Positions 1 through 11,280 of a DNA stretch of 64,000 bases are shown piece by piece. The translations under genes and the position numbers were made by a program. The DNA is from Corylus avellana. Lineage: Eukaryota; Streptophyta; Magnoliopsida; Fagales; Betulaceae. The stretch covers positions 8,826,044-8,890,043 of the forward strand of contig NC_081545.1 in NCBI RefSeq assembly GCF_901000735.1, in the 5' to 3' direction. The stretch's first letter is position 1. Every line of letters begins with the position of its first letter. The notes below the pieces were generated by a model, which was not told the origin of the DNA, did not search any database, and saw only the letters and a program-made list of their open reading frames with translations.

Positions 1-900
1 CTACTCCAATATTATTTTTGATATTTTTCGTTTTCGCCGAAAATATGGGAAATATACCGTCCTACATCAATAACTTTGAATATTAGATCTGAAGTTTCTT
101 GTACCAACTTAAGATAATTCACTCTTCACACATCTTTCATTTATTATGCATGTTGAGTTTATTTTTTGTCTAATTGATTTACTTCATTCATGGTATCTAG
201 TATGTCATCCAATGTGAATACATGTTTAATATTTACATTTACACAAATATTATAGAAGATGTATCTAATTCATGCCATTGTTTACATGAGTTGTTTCTTG
301 CCTCCCATGTCTGTATTCGAAAGCTTGATAGATTCTATAATATTAAAGACATTTTTCATGTTAAATGTTCATTTATGTAAACTCAAAAGATTTAAATGTT
401 CACTTCACTAAGAATTTTGAGTACATATCGTAGGGACTTATCCATAGGTTATAAAATGTATGATTGTTGGTTTCATCATTTGCAGTTAACGGTTGAGTGA
501 AGTTGTTGCAGAGAAGTCAGGCGGACTGTGCCTTGGCATGAGCACATTTGCTGGTTTTGTATATGATGCTTTTGTGTATTGATGGACTCATGTTGTATAT
601 TCTGTATACGTGCGTATGTTTTGAATTAAGTTGTACGTATATGTAGATTATTGTTAAATTTTTTCGGTATCACACTTGTATTTTTTGTTAAGGCCATGAG
701 ATTGTTTATTAATGTCATGTGATTAAGGCATTTTGAAATGTTTTTTGTTTTTTAGGTATGTCATTTGATTTTAAAGTTGCAATTGATATATGTTGTGATA
801 ATGGATATATTTGAAGTTGTAATGCAGTTGCTAATGGACTTATGGATAGATGTAATTAATTATCAGTGGTGCAACTCCAGAATTTGATTAAAATGCCCCA
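1..900. other. AT-rich intergenic DNA, nothing recognised
   Basis: No open frame of note and no repeat boundary that I can define. The stretch 480-860 is T/G-rich on the + strand and could be the decayed tail of a transposon, but I see no terminal repeat or coding trace to support that. Confidence 0.5.
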
Positions 901-1189
901 AAAAATTTCAAAACTAAATATGGGGAGGAAATTTGTTTTTTTGTTTTTTTTTGTTTTTAGAAATTACCGAATTTTGCTATGTTTTTACTGTTCACATGTC
1001 ACCAAATAGTAAAAAGGCACTATCCTCGTTTTTAGTCTATGCGCTTTTTGTCATTTTGAAAAGGTCATTAAAGCCACGTCACTAACCATATTGTGACTTT
1101 TTTTGGCCCAAAAAGTCACTATATGGAGTCATTAAACTCATACATTTTTATAGTGCCAACATGACATGAAGAAACCAACGTCCAAATTA

Positions 1190-1802
1190 TTATTAGGAGG
1201 AATTGATAAAATAAAATAAAATAAAAAATTCAATCCCAATAAAATCAACATAACCAATTTCCTCATGACGCAATTGAGATCCTTCATTATGTGGACTTTC
1301 ATCAAACATATGGTAGTAATTATTTTCTTCAACATATCTTATTGTATCAGCTACAAACTTAACTCTTCGAATAAATCTTCGTGAGGATAGATGCCATAAA
1401 TTGGTGGAGTGACCCAATCTACAAAAAAATCTTTCTCAATAAATTTATCTTCCTCCTCCAAATGAGATGAAGATGGGCTTGATATTTTCTAACAAAAGTT
1501 AAGGCAGTGAAAGTGTCAGAAAATTCTGGAAGCTCAACTCTGAAACTTAAGTCTCCATGCTAATCATTCTGACCACATTGTTCCTGAACCAGAATAAGAT
1601 TATGATACGGGTTCTCGAAATTAGATTTTGAATCGCAACTATCAATATCACGATGCATCTCCAAGTTTTGTGCCACTAGACATTAGGTTAACTCTGCAAA
1701 TTGCCTATGCAAGTCTTCAATATGCACGTTTTGCACACTGTGTTCATGGTAGGCGACTTCCTCATTTGGAACCTGTCCACGCCAACCACGACCACGAGCC
1801 AT
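1190..1802 (-). pseudogene. Decayed retrotransposon gag-like remnant, probably Ty3/gypsy
   Basis: On the minus strand an ATG at 1802-1800 opens a frame beginning MARGRGWRGQVPNEE, typical of the Arg/Gly-rich start of plant gypsy gag proteins. The frame is broken by stops, and gag-like text resumes near 1560-1519 (GDLSFRVELPEFS), then again at about 1417-1193 (ADTIRYVEENNYYHMFDE). Just upstream, at 1841-1853, the minus strand reads TTGGTATTAGAGC, a one-mismatch form of the initiator-Met tRNA primer-binding site, so an LTR should end at about 1855. Protease, RT and integrase are not visible, so this is an internally deleted, dead copy. The gypsy assignment rests on recalled gag style, not on a search. 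Confidence 0.55.
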
Positions 1803-2322
1803 GAAAAGCTAATAAAAAAATTATTCGAAGAAGACGCTAAGCTCTAATACCAACTGACGCCGAACATAATTAAGATTGTTCTAACACTGTATTATAGCAA
1901 AAAAAACTAAGAATTGAAGATTAAAAAAGGAATTTAAAAATCACTGCTTAAAAAAGGGTCAATTAGAGACGTTAGGGATAGTGACATTTAGAAGAAGAAA
2001 AAAAGGGCACTAAATGCGTCATTCTATTATTCAAATGACACCATTTTTCAAGTAGTGTCATTTGAATAGTGTTAAGTAATAATTCTAAAATTGAGATCTC
2101 ACTCTAATAGGCATTTTATGGCACAAATTTAAACACTTAAATCTTAAAGTTTAAATGAAAATATATATGTATCCATGTGCTGCTTGCAAGTTGCACTGAT
2201 AAGTAGAGGTGTCGAACATATGCATGTGGTTTGCTTTTCATATGTGCATATCTAAACATGTCTTTTTCTTTTCCTTCTCAGTTTTTCTTACCACTATATA
2301 CTTGGTCGTTTACACTTCTCAC

Positions 2323-2600
2323 GGTTAAACTAATGATTAAGTGATTAAATTTACATCTTCTTATCAGCTTAATCGATTGGGATAACTTGTAATTTAACAT
2401 TGTATCAGAGCCAAAAGTCCTGGGATCGAACCTTGATTCTGTCAATTCATCCCCCATTTAAATTAAATATTCCACGTGTTGGACCTCACCTATTAAAAGG
2501 AAGTTTGAGCCCACACGTGAGGGGTAGTGTTAAACTAATGATTAAGTGATTAAATTTACCTCTTCGCCTCCGCTAACAGTTAAGGGATTAACTTGCGACA
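2323..2600 (+). mobile_element. TRIM (miniature LTR retrotransposon)
   Basis: Two direct repeats bound the unit: 2323-2399 and 2528-2600. Both contain TTAAACTAATGATTAAGTGA followed by ATTAAATTTAC; the second starts with TG. Immediately after the first repeat, 2400-2412 reads TTGTATCAGAGCC, a one-base variant of the initiator-Met tRNA primer-binding site. The interior of about 130 bp has no coding capacity. Short LTRs, a PBS and a tiny interior define a TRIM. A matching 5-bp target duplication is not apparent. Confidence 0.75.
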
Positions 2601-3442
2601 CAAGCTTGTTGTCGTAAGACAAATAATTCATTATGTGTTACCTAAAAAACCTTATAGATATATTGTACAAATGAATCTTTTTACTTTTGATTCAAGATAC
2701 TAGCAAGACATACCAGAGTGCTTGCTCACAATCTGTTCGATAAAATTATACATAACAAAATTCGATTATAATTACCTAATATGCAGATGGCAGTTAATAA
2801 CCGCACAGATAGCGATTAGTAACCGCATGATCCGAATGCAGTTACTTAAAAGTAATAACTGCATAATGTGAATGTAGTTATTGCCAATAATCGTATCCGC
2901 ATGTACAACCCTATTTAAATCATTTTAATTAATTTTTTTTTTTTTTAGTAGAAAATCTTTCATATTTCATTCAAAATAAGATTTAGAGCATAACAGCTAT
3001 AACATCCCAGAACATAACGCTCTTACATAACATAGCCCAACGCTATGTTAATACAACATTATAGATACAATCAGTAAAATCTCATAATAAAAAACTATCA
3101 ATGACAACAGCTTCACTAACCCATGCATAACTTCACTTGTGGAACAATTCTCAGCCTTCCAAAAATAGACTAGATCTAAGACATGGGTCTCCCAAATTTC
3201 CTTAAAACCTTATTTTACCAACCATGAGAGATAACATCTCACACCAAGTAGCCCAAATTTCCTTTCAATTACTACTATGTCACTATGGCATTAAAAATGG
3301 ACGGAAAAATAATCATATGTGCCATACGTGACTATTTTTTAATGTTTCTTAAGGGTATTTTGGAAAGTTCAATGCAAAAATAAAACAAGACTAAAAAAAA
3401 AAAAAAATAGTAGTTGGAGAGACCTAGGTGTCACTTTTAAAA
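2601..3442. other. AT-rich intergenic DNA, nothing recognised
   Basis: Contains a poly-T run at about 2932-2946 and an A run near 3394-3408. No coding signal. Confidence 0.5.
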
Positions 3443-3633
3443 GAGAAATGGTAGATGCTAATTTTTTTCTCATATTTGGCTCATATTCTCCAAAAATCAA
3501 CCATTAGATTTATGGACTTATGTGGATCCTACATAAGTCATTAGTGGACCCCACAAATCTAATGATTGATCTATTGAATTTATAAGAAAATATTGATCAA
3601 ATAAGAAAAACTTATTGACCCATATCATTTCTC
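3443..3633. mobile_element. MITE, GAGAAATG family, Mutator-like
   Basis: Starts GAGAAATGGTAG and ends with the inverted counterpart CATATCATTTCTC. Flanks are CTTTTAAAA (3434-3442) and ATTTTAAAA (3634-3642), an 8/9 match for a 9-bp target duplication, the size made by Mutator-superfamily transposases. The centre holds an internal inverted pair around ACTTATGTGGATCC. No coding capacity. Relatives lie at 10651, 11542, 30410, 30724 and 41638. Confidence 0.75.
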
Positions 3634-4435
3634 ATTTTAAAACTTTGATAGAATAAATATAAAAAATATAGTATACTATATTTTTCTCTTAAAATTTTTA
3701 TACAAAATTATCATAGTTCACCATATCAACAATATTGCTGAAGTACTTCACAATATATATATATATATATATAAACAAAATTGTTGTTCATAAATAGTAA
3801 CAATATTGTTTCCCTTCCTTTGCCTGTTTATCCTCTTAACCAAACAAGCAAACAAAAGATCTCTCCTTTTAAAGCCTTCGTCTTTTTCCTTTTTCTGATT
3901 AATAGTACCTCATCTGGCAGGTTTGTTTGTTTGTTTGTTTTTTTTTTTTCTTCATGGTCTAGACTTTATGATAGGGATAAAGTTATGATTAGATACGATA
4001 ATACTTGAATTATAATGCAATTCTAATTCATTAGGATTAGATTATTTAAATTAGTATTAGTTTATTTAATATTAGGATTAGGTTATTAGAATTAGAGTTT
4101 ATTTGAATTTGAATATTAGAAGTTTAGGTGTTATCACTTTAAGCTTTATCAACTTGTATTTTTATTTAAATTCGTAATTAATGAGAATTAGATTGTGGTT
4201 TGTATCCAACCCCAATTTAATTCACTTGTGGTTTGTATCCGGCCCTAATTGGAGTTCATTATCAATACTATTTCCATTCTCATTTTCACATTCATCCACT
4301 ATTCATCACTTTCATTAGAAATTGCCTATCACTGTAGAGATGATTATCATCTTCCTATCCACTAGCCAGAATATTCCATGCACATGTTAAATTGCAATAA
4401 ACGTGTTTAATTTACAAGCCACTCAAATCTCAACC
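3634..4435. other. AT-rich intergenic DNA with (AT)n microsatellite
   Basis: An (AT)n tract lies at about 3753-3772. The + strand open frame at 3781-4008 has no recognisable protein character. Nothing else seen. Confidence 0.5.
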
Positions 4436-4523
4436 CAATCTTTTGTTCATATCTTGTAGGGTTGTCATATATATATATATATATATATATATGACAACCC
4501 TACAAGATATGAACAAAAGATTG
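4436..4523. repeat. Perfect 88-bp palindrome
   Basis: Two 33-bp arms (4436-4468 and 4491-4523) are exact reverse complements, separated by 22 bp of pure AT alternation, which is itself self-complementary. The whole 88 bp is a perfect inverted repeat able to extrude as a cruciform or fold as an RNA hairpin. The left arm begins CAATCTTTTGTTC. It could be a very young inverted duplication or the core of a foldback MITE. Confidence 0.9.
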
Positions 4524-5115
4524 TAAGAGATAACGTTATCAATGAGGAAAACAACAACTTCAAATTGGAGAATCAATACAAAACAATGTCAAATTATACA
4601 AAAAATAAAAATAAAAATAAAAGAGAAAAAGAATACAGTCTATGAATGGCAAGTAATATATAGCAGCAGAAATAATAGATACTGATAACAGGGCAGCAAG
4701 CAAGAAAGATGTCAGAATAATAATTAGAACATATAGTAAGACATAACGTTGTCAATCATAAGAAAACAAGAGCTTCAAAATTGGGGTTGACTTGGTTACA
4801 ATCATCGAAGGTCCCAAACATATAGTTGGTTTGGGGTGGGTGATCTACAACGGCCGGGGACCATTTGATTCTTATTCACTAGAGCATCGGCCAGCCCTCT
4901 TGCCACAACAACCAACAAAAATCATTTGTATTCTATTGACCAATGGAATCAATTGCATGAGCCACATGTCCCATAACTTTATTGCCATTGCAACTTGCAA
5001 CTACACAACACTCGCGCTCAATGCCAAAATAAATAAATAAATTGGGAGCCACCCATAAATCTCTAAAAACATAGCTCCGCGTGGGTAAGTGACGCGCCAC
5101 ATTAAGTCAATCTTA
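4524..5115. other. Intergenic DNA, nothing recognised
   Basis: The + strand open frame at 4792-5040 (82 codons) matches no family I know and has no start context or neighbours that argue for a gene. Confidence 0.45.
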
Positions 5116-5405
5116 GAGGGTGTTTGGCAAACATCAACTCCCCACAATACTGTTCATAGTTAAAAATATTAAAAAATGAAATAATGATTGATATAGAAAA
5201 ATGAAAATGTGGTATTGAAAAGTGAAAAAAATTTGTTTTGTAGTGATTTTCTTATTTTAATAGTAATAAAAAGTAAATGATGTGGTATAAAAAGTGAATG
5301 ATGTGATATAAAAGTAAAAATGTTTTGATGATTGTTTTTGAAAAAATAAAATAAAAATGAAGTGAACAGTATAGGAGAATGTGGTGCAGTTTAACAAACA
5401 AGGTC
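5116..5405. mobile_element. Tourist-like MITE (PIF/Harbinger type)
   Basis: The left end GAGGGTGTTTGGCAAAC is partly mirrored by the right end GTTTAACAAACAAGGTC (about 12 of 17 positions pair as an inverted repeat). Both ends abut TTA (5113-5115 and 5406-5408), the target duplication expected of PIF/Harbinger. The inside is AT-rich and non-coding. Confidence 0.7.
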
Positions 5406-5550
5406 TTAGTGCTTCAGGTAACTGCGAAAAAAATATATAAGCATTTTTTTTTTTTGCAGTATATGTTCATATGCAAATCTCAGCCTAATTTGTTCTGATT
5501 GTACATTATTCTGGACTAAACGAAACTTTTTATTAGAATTACTCACGTTG

Positions 5551-5670
5551 TATATAATATCAGTTTTTAAAATGCCAGCATTTTGTTTTAGCTTTTACAT
5601 GGCGTTTTCTCCGTTTTTAGCGGTGTTTTCCTAGAATAGTTGCTAAATTTATTTACCATCGCTTTTAAAA
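5551..5670 (+). repeat. Dispersed repeat, copy A
   Basis: About 120 bp that recurs at 8484-8600, with shared blocks such as GGCGTTTTCTCCGTTTTTAG and GCTAAATTTATTTACCATC. The family is unknown. It has no coding capacity. Confidence 0.75.
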
Positions 5671-5689
5671 AAATATATTTTCTGATACT

Positions 5690-6170
5690 ACATGTTGGCA
5701 TACAAAACAAATATTATGCTAAAATACACAAAGAATTAAAGATGAATCTCAACAAGATAAACCTTGAAACAAATTTAGGAGAAAAAATGATCCTCTGACC
5801 TACGATTAGTAGATCACCTTAGTGATGGAATACCTCGGCTTTATTTGTAAGTAAGTTAAGAACCCTCAATGATAATTTTACGTTATTTATTACTCCCATC
5901 AAGGACTAGGATGTCAGAATAGAATAAATTCTGAATTTAATTCCGTAAATAATCCTTATTTAAAATAAATTATCAAACACCCTAAATTTGTGATAAATTA
6001 AATCAGACTAAAATGGTTAAAAATCTGTCGATGTATAAAGAAGATAAAATAGAGTATAGATCGAGGAAAGAGGAGATTATATAAACACGAAGGAAAAATA
6101 GAAAATAGAGAATAGAGAATGCAGTGGCTGTACATTGAGACAGGAGTTGCAAGTTGCATCTCCTACAGTA
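5690..6170. other. Intergenic DNA, nothing recognised
   Basis: AT-rich sequence without open frames or clear repeats. Confidence 0.45.
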
Positions 6171-6181
6171 ATGCAATTGCT

Positions 6182-6570
6182 TCTCTTTGGTACAATAATG
6201 TCAGAGCTGGTACACTCTAAATAGTAGGAGTATCCACCATAGACACAAAGAGTATCTCAAAAGGGCCCTTTCCCTTTCCCACTTTGATTGCCCCCTGTTT
6301 CTTGCTCAGGCCTCACCGTATAATAATATACAGGGGAATCAGGGGCCCTTTGAGCTTTTGTTTTTGTGGTGGATACTCCTATTTAGAGTACATCAGCTCT
6401 GGCATTATTGTACCAAAGATCCAGCGGTAATAGGTATATATATATATATATATAAAATCAGGGGCCCTTGGAGCTTTTGTGTTTGTGGTTGGATACTCCT
6501 ATTTAGAGTACATCAGCTCTGGCATTATTGTACCAAAGATCAAGCGGTAATGAGTATATATATATATAAT
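6182..6570. repeat. Three-copy repeat: one inverted, two tandem
   Basis: A unit of about 119 bp occurs twice head-to-tail (6337-6455 and 6456 to about 6570), each copy ending in a TA run. A third copy at about 6182-6268 lies in the opposite orientation. Shared blocks include GGATACTCCTATTTAGAGTA and GGCATTATTGTACCAAAGAT. The open frame through 6358-6591 is just this repeat read through. Confidence 0.8.
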
Positions 6571-6589
6571 GAAAGTTCCAGGGAGAAGT

Positions 6590-7275
6590 AAACTAGGTTC
6601 CGGTTAGTAATTATTGGTTAAAACCATTAAACGGAATCAGAATAGTTGGTTGGTTAATTTTAATAATTGGAATTGGTAACCGGTTACACAGTTATATAAT
6701 AACCTCCAGGTACTATTTGGTAGTCGGTTATCCGGATCGGTAACCAAGTCTTTTAACTATTTTGGTATTTTGGGTATTGGGCCTACTTTTTGAACTTAAT
6801 TTAGCCATTTTTTAAAAACAATTATAACTTTTTTGGCCCAATAGGCTAGGCTTTGTTGTGCTTGTGATTAAAAAAGGGACAAAATTTTCCTCCGAACTGG
6901 GTTTAAAAAATTTCCTTTAACCTAATCTATAAAAGTGACATGTGTCCCTTAACATGTGAGATGCACATGTTTTTTTTTAATAGCAAGGACAAAGTTTGAA
7001 TAAATTTTATTAAAAATTCATGTGCATCTCACATAAATTTAAAAAAATGGACACATGTCGTTTTTATAGACTAGGTTGAAGGGAATTCCTCCAACCCAAT
7101 TTGGTGGAAAACTTTGTCCTTAAAACAAAATGATGTTGTTTTATATATATATATATACAAACACACCCTAGTTACCGATTATAGCCAGGTGTATATAAAT
7201 GCAAAAACCAGTAACCGGACCAGTAAGGCCAGTTACTGCTTATTTTCAACCATTTTTAAAAGCAATTGAACCGGC
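6590..7275. mobile_element. Possible hAT-like remnant with GGTTA/TAACC subterminal motifs
   Basis: The left 180 bp and right 90 bp are crowded with GGTTA, TAACC, CCGGTT and GTTACCG motifs around an AT-rich centre, the same style as the element at 58624-59838. Inside, two stretches near 6940-6990 and 7015-7065 (ATGTGAGATGCACATG and its counterpart) form an inverted pair. Exact termini and a target duplication were not resolved. Confidence 0.4.
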
Positions 7276-7941
7276 CAAATTTACTCCTCTAATATTCCAC
7301 ACAGGCCACAATCATTCGTAGTGATGGAGAGAGCCAAATTCACTAAATTGTTAGGCGAATTATAACATTTACATTCGATTCAGTAAATGTTAAGTTATTA
7401 ATTTTGATTTTTCTATTTTAAATGTTATTTGTTTATCTACTTCTCCTATTCCCAACGAAGAGAGAACAATGTTGAACTTTATTATTATTATTATTATTAT
7501 TAATATGTATCGGATTGTTGAATTATAGTGCTCAACAAATTCATAATAGCCCAGCAAATTGGTTGTTACTTTGGCTAGCCGAATGTAGAGTCCTTTTGAC
7601 TACATGGAGTGCTTAGGCGTTTTATTGTTTAAGTGTAAGCATATGCTTAAGTGAAAGCAAAATTGGAATGTAGAAATTCAGTATGCTCCAAAATTAATGT
7701 AACTTTTTAAATTTACTATTAAATTTTGATCAAATAGTGATTTTAAAAGTATATTAAGAAAATAAAAAATATAAATAAATAAAACACAAAGGAAACATTT
7801 AACACTCGTAAACTACTCCCATTTCTACAAGTGGGCTACTTGTCTAGTGTTGTAAACTACTCCCAAGATCCAACGATGATCCATCCAGTATGAGTCTCTG
7901 AAGTTGCTTGTCAAAGGTTTACACTAAAGACATTCACTTTA
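7276..7941. other. Intergenic DNA with (ATT)n microsatellite
   Basis: An ATT/TTA run lies at about 7480-7502. No gene signal. Confidence 0.5.
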
Positions 7942-8046
7942 TGTCTCCAAAAAATAACTTAATCGGGTAGGAATCACGTTTCATGAAGCGGAGGTCACTA
8001 GTTCGAATCTCTCTCCTTCTATTATGTGGACATGTAAAAAAAAAAA
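7942..8046 (+). mobile_element. tRNA-derived SINE, copy 1
   Basis: The body has an A-box-like stretch (ATAACTTAATCGGG), a B-box (CTAGTTCGAATCT) and a CT-rich end leading to GTGGACATGT and poly-A. A 14-bp target duplication AGACATTCACTTTA flanks it (7928-7941 and 8049-8062). An intact duplication and an A-tail show insertion by target-primed reverse transcription. Same family as the copies at 10532, 15559, 31003 and 37948. Confidence 0.85.
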
Positions 8047-8182
8047 AAAGACATTCACTTTAACGGACAGGGATTTAGTACATTCACAACATTGGGCTTG
8101 AAAATAAAAGGACGATGTAATTGTTGGAAGGCTAAATATACACATTATAAAATTGCCAAAAAAAAAGATGCCTTAAATTCTC

Positions 8183-8374
8183 GGGGCTTGTTTGAGACTG
8201 CATTATAGAGTTGCCCCGTTTAGTAAAAAATTTCAAAAATTTTTTTTTAATTTTTATTTTTATTCTAAAAATGATTAAAACACACTTTTGATAAAAATTT
8301 AAAAATAAAGTTTCTACTAAAAAATATTTTTTATTTAAAAACTCTATTTATCAAATATAATTCCAAATAGGCTC
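8183..8374. mobile_element. MITE, GTTTGAGATTG family
   Basis: The left end GGGCTTGTTTGAGACTGC and the right end (read inverted) GAGCCTATTTGGAATTATA form imperfect terminal inverted repeats, and GAGTTTT/AACTC pairs lie further in. It resembles the MITEs at 11281-11456 and 34184-34400. The target duplication is unclear. Confidence 0.55.
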
Positions 8375-8483
8375 ATAGGTATACTTCCGATTAAAGTCTT
8401 TGGTTTTGGTTTAAAGAGTAAGGAAGAGAGTCCCAATAACCGACTTCATATTTCAATGGCCAAATCCAACAGGGTCACCATGA

Positions 8484-8600
8484 ATATATATAATATCAGT
8501 TTTTAAAACGCCGGCATTTCGTTTTAGCTTTACTGGCGTTTTCTCCGTTTTTAGCGGTGTTTTCTAGGACACGTGCTAAATTTATTTACCATCATTTTAA
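8484..8600 (+). repeat. Dispersed repeat, copy B
   Basis: Direct-orientation relative of 5551-5670. Differences include AATGCCAGC versus AACGCCGGC. Downstream similarity continues weakly past a poly-A/T stretch. Confidence 0.75.
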
Positions 8601-9892
8601 AAAAAAAATCCAATAAATTTAACATACATTGTAAAAAATTTATCTTTTTTAAAATAAGCCAGTAATTTTTATATTTTTTTAGAAAGAAAAAAAAAAAAAA
8701 AAAAAGTATCATTGTATTACATATTAGCATAATCCTAGTAAAACGAATAACATGGAACTGATCAGAAGACAACATTTTAAAACCTAAAAGAGTTTTTAGA
8801 TGTTTGAGACAAATATTAAATACATGCAAGAAATTACAAAAGTAAATAAACAATTAAGCATGATAAATTAATTTGTTAGCATAAAAATCTTGCATATTCA
8901 AACTTATCAACACTTCACCGATTGGCCGTGTGCGCTTATCATCAAAGACTGCCACCTCTAGCTCTCATCATTTTTTTTTTTTTTTGACCGCTTCAAAAGT
9001 TTTTAGATGTGCCAATTTTCAGGCACACTCAATTACTGAATGAGTCATTTTCCACTCAGTATTTGAAAGCATTCTTAACGATTCTCCTTTTCTATCTTCT
9101 ATTAGCATTAGCCATTAGGAGTAGCAAGAACCCTCCCTTTGTAATTTTAGATTTTTTGGTTCGTTTGGTTGTTTCCTCCCCTTTTCTTTTCCCTTTTCTG
9201 AATAAAATAAATAAATAAAGCCCATAACCTACAACCTGGATCCCTTCTTTTTTTTTTGTTTCGTGTTTTTTTTTTTTTAATATCTGAATGGGCTACTATA
9301 TTAGGTTAGCTCTCTGTCTTGGGTCAGGCCATTGCATTGGGCTTGCAAAAACCACTGCAGATATGGGCCTAAAAGGATATGCAGGATTGTGTTACTGGGT
9401 CATTGTATTGGGCTAGCCCTTTCAGGTCCCTATATATAGACCTATTTCTTTCTTAAAACTTATCCAGTCAATAAATTTATTTAAGGGTTAAATACTAAAA
9501 GCTTTCTTAGGGTTTGAACTTTTTACTTTTTGCCCCTTAAAATTTCATTTAAAACTTAACCGAACGCCACTTCAACACCAATCAAATTGCGCTACATGTT
9601 CTATAATTAATTTTTTTATTTTATTTTTAAACTATTTTTTTCAAAATTAAAAATTAAAAAATAAAAATTTTGGTAGTGATCGTAGCCGCCCCTTGCCATT
9701 TGGGGGTGGCCAGCCGCCCTCTTTGGCCATGGTTGGCCAGCTCAACTCTTAACACAAATCATAAATGCATATCCAACTCAATAGCTCTGTTCTTTCTGTT
9801 GCTCTATGCACTTCTCAGTTGTCAGAATCTTTTTGGCAATGAGATTTAACTGATAGGAGTCGATTGTGCTGGAAATCCCTTTCCAGGAGCGT
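8601..9892. other. Intergenic DNA with possible MULE fragment
   Basis: Poly-A at about 8689-8705 and poly-T runs near 8970-8985 and 9268-9279. The stretch 9480-9740 ends in GGGGTGGCCAGCCGCC, a GC-rich motif shared with the foldback element at 48806-49735, and may be half of a related element. A TATA-like TATATATAG lies at about 9431. No gene seen. Confidence 0.4.
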
Positions 9893-10085
9893 ATGGAGAA
9901 ACCCATCACCGGAAAATGCTCTCAGCAACTCTGTTTAGTCATCTTCGTCCTCTTTGTTCTATGCTTCGTTTTATCCTGCTTTGATTATTCAACAATGATG
10001 GGTGCCAAAAATGAAGTCACTTTTTTGTTCAATCAACCAAACCCACTTGTTATTTTGGAGAATGAAACCAATTCTGCCACCAATC
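9893..10085 (+). CDS. Partial gene: N-terminus of a type II membrane protein, broken by assembly gap
   Basis: From ATG 9893 the frame reads MEKPITGKCSQQLC, then a strongly hydrophobic segment (about residues 14-32), then FDYSTMMGAKNEVTFLFNQ and a polar stretch with two NxT/NxS-like sites (ENET, TNSA) before the sequence is lost. A short basic cytosolic head, one membrane anchor and a lumenal stem is the plan of Golgi glycosyltransferases. The wording reminds me of GT47 exostosin-type enzymes (MUR3-like xyloglucan galactosyltransferases), but no catalytic region is present. The 60 bp after the gap end in a stop within a few codons. It may be the 5' end of a real gene collapsed at the gap, or a pseudogene. 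Confidence 0.4.
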
Positions 10086-10185
10086 NNNNNNNNNNNNNNN
10101 NNNNNNNNNNNNNNNNNNNNNNNNNNNNNNNNNNNNNNNNNNNNNNNNNNNNNNNNNNNNNNNNNNNNNNNNNNNNNNNNNNNNN
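10086..10185. other. Assembly gap (100 N)
   Basis: Exactly 100 N, the conventional placeholder for a gap of unknown size. It falls inside the open frame that starts at 9893. Confidence 0.99.
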
Positions 10186-10531
10186 ATCAGCAAGTCTTGC
10201 TCGGGATGTAGGTTTGTTTGTTAAAAATTCTCTCTTTTTAAAATAAAACTTTTAATAAACAATTCAAAATTATTTTTACATTTATGATAAGTCAGTACTT
10301 TTCTACGTTAAAAAAAAAAAAAAAAACATCATTTAAAACACATAAGACAATAAATATGTCAATTCTATTTTTTTTCATTTTCAACTCCTCATTATTTTTG
10401 GTGGCCACTACCATTTTTCTAAAAAATAATGCTATTTGGTAAACTTTCAAACTACTACTATACAATTATGATGATATAGTAATGAAAATCAACCTTTGAA
10501 TTAACAAGAGTTTGTAAAAATAAAAAGAGAA

Positions 10532-10641
10532 GTTTCCAAGGAGTAGCTCAATCGGCTATGAACCACTTCTTATAAAGCGGGGGTCATTAGTTCGAATCTA
10601 TCATTTCCCTTGTGTAGACATGTCAAAAAAAAATAATAAAT
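10532..10641 (+). mobile_element. tRNA-derived SINE, copy 2
   Basis: A-box-like GAGTAGCTCAATCGGC, B-box TTAGTTCGAATC, then the CT-rich end, TGTAGACATGTC and poly-A. The 14-bp duplication AAATAAAAAGAGAA flanks it at 10518-10531 and 10642-10655. The right-hand duplication runs into a GAGAAACG MITE fragment. Confidence 0.85.
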
Positions 10642-10650
10642 AAATAAAAA

Positions 10651-10790
10651 GAGAAACGCTAGGGGACAATAAGTTTCTCATGTTTGACTCATATTCTCCT
10701 ACAAATTAATAGATCAATCATTAGATTTATAGAGTCCATTATTGACTTATGTGAGGTCCACAAATCTAATGGTTGATTTGTTTAGAGCAC
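10651..10790. mobile_element. Truncated GAGAAATG-family MITE
   Basis: Begins GAGAAACGCTAGGGGACAAT and carries the same inside as the 3443-3633 element (TTCTCATGTTTGACTCATA, AAATCTAATGGTTGATTTG). The closing CATTTCTC terminus is missing, so it is 3'-truncated or eroded. Confidence 0.6.
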
Positions 10791-11280
10791 TAGGCTATTA
10801 GCCGCAAATACCGTATGGCACATTCATTTTCCTACATTTAGGAAAAATTTCAAAAAACTCGCCCACATCAGTTTCCCTAAGTTTAACCAATATCTTTGAG
10901 TAAATACAGTGTTTTCTAATGTGTAGGGAACCAAAAGTAGTTCTCTATACATTATTTTAATATAAATTTTTCTCTTTCGTTTCTTATCTTTCATCTTTTT
11001 GTCGTTCATTGAGAATTGTGTTGGAATTTTGTAAAAAATGTGAGGGTAGGTAGAGAACTTATATTTTGTAAAAAAAATAATATTTTAATGGTATATAAAA
11101 AGGTAGGAAAAATTATTGTGAAATATATTTTGATAAGGAAGCAACAAGTAGTTTTGTTCCCTAAACTTAGGAAAAATCAAAGTGAAGATGGTGCTAGTGC
11201 TTTAAGATGAGATTGGCCAAATATGGTGAATCACTGCCGCAACATCATAATTGTATTGCAGTAGTATGAGAGCCTATTAA

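Noticed and set aside
1193..1417. Stand-alone protein-coding gene on the minus strand
   Set aside because: Better explained as part of a broken gypsy-type gag-like region, with other pieces in line upstream and a primer-binding site at 1841-1853.
4436..4523. MicroRNA precursor
   Set aside because: Perfect pairing through a pure AT loop lacks the bulges and terminal loop of plant pre-miRNAs; listed as a palindrome instead.
4792..5040. 82-codon frame
   Set aside because: No family resemblance and no gene context; likely chance.
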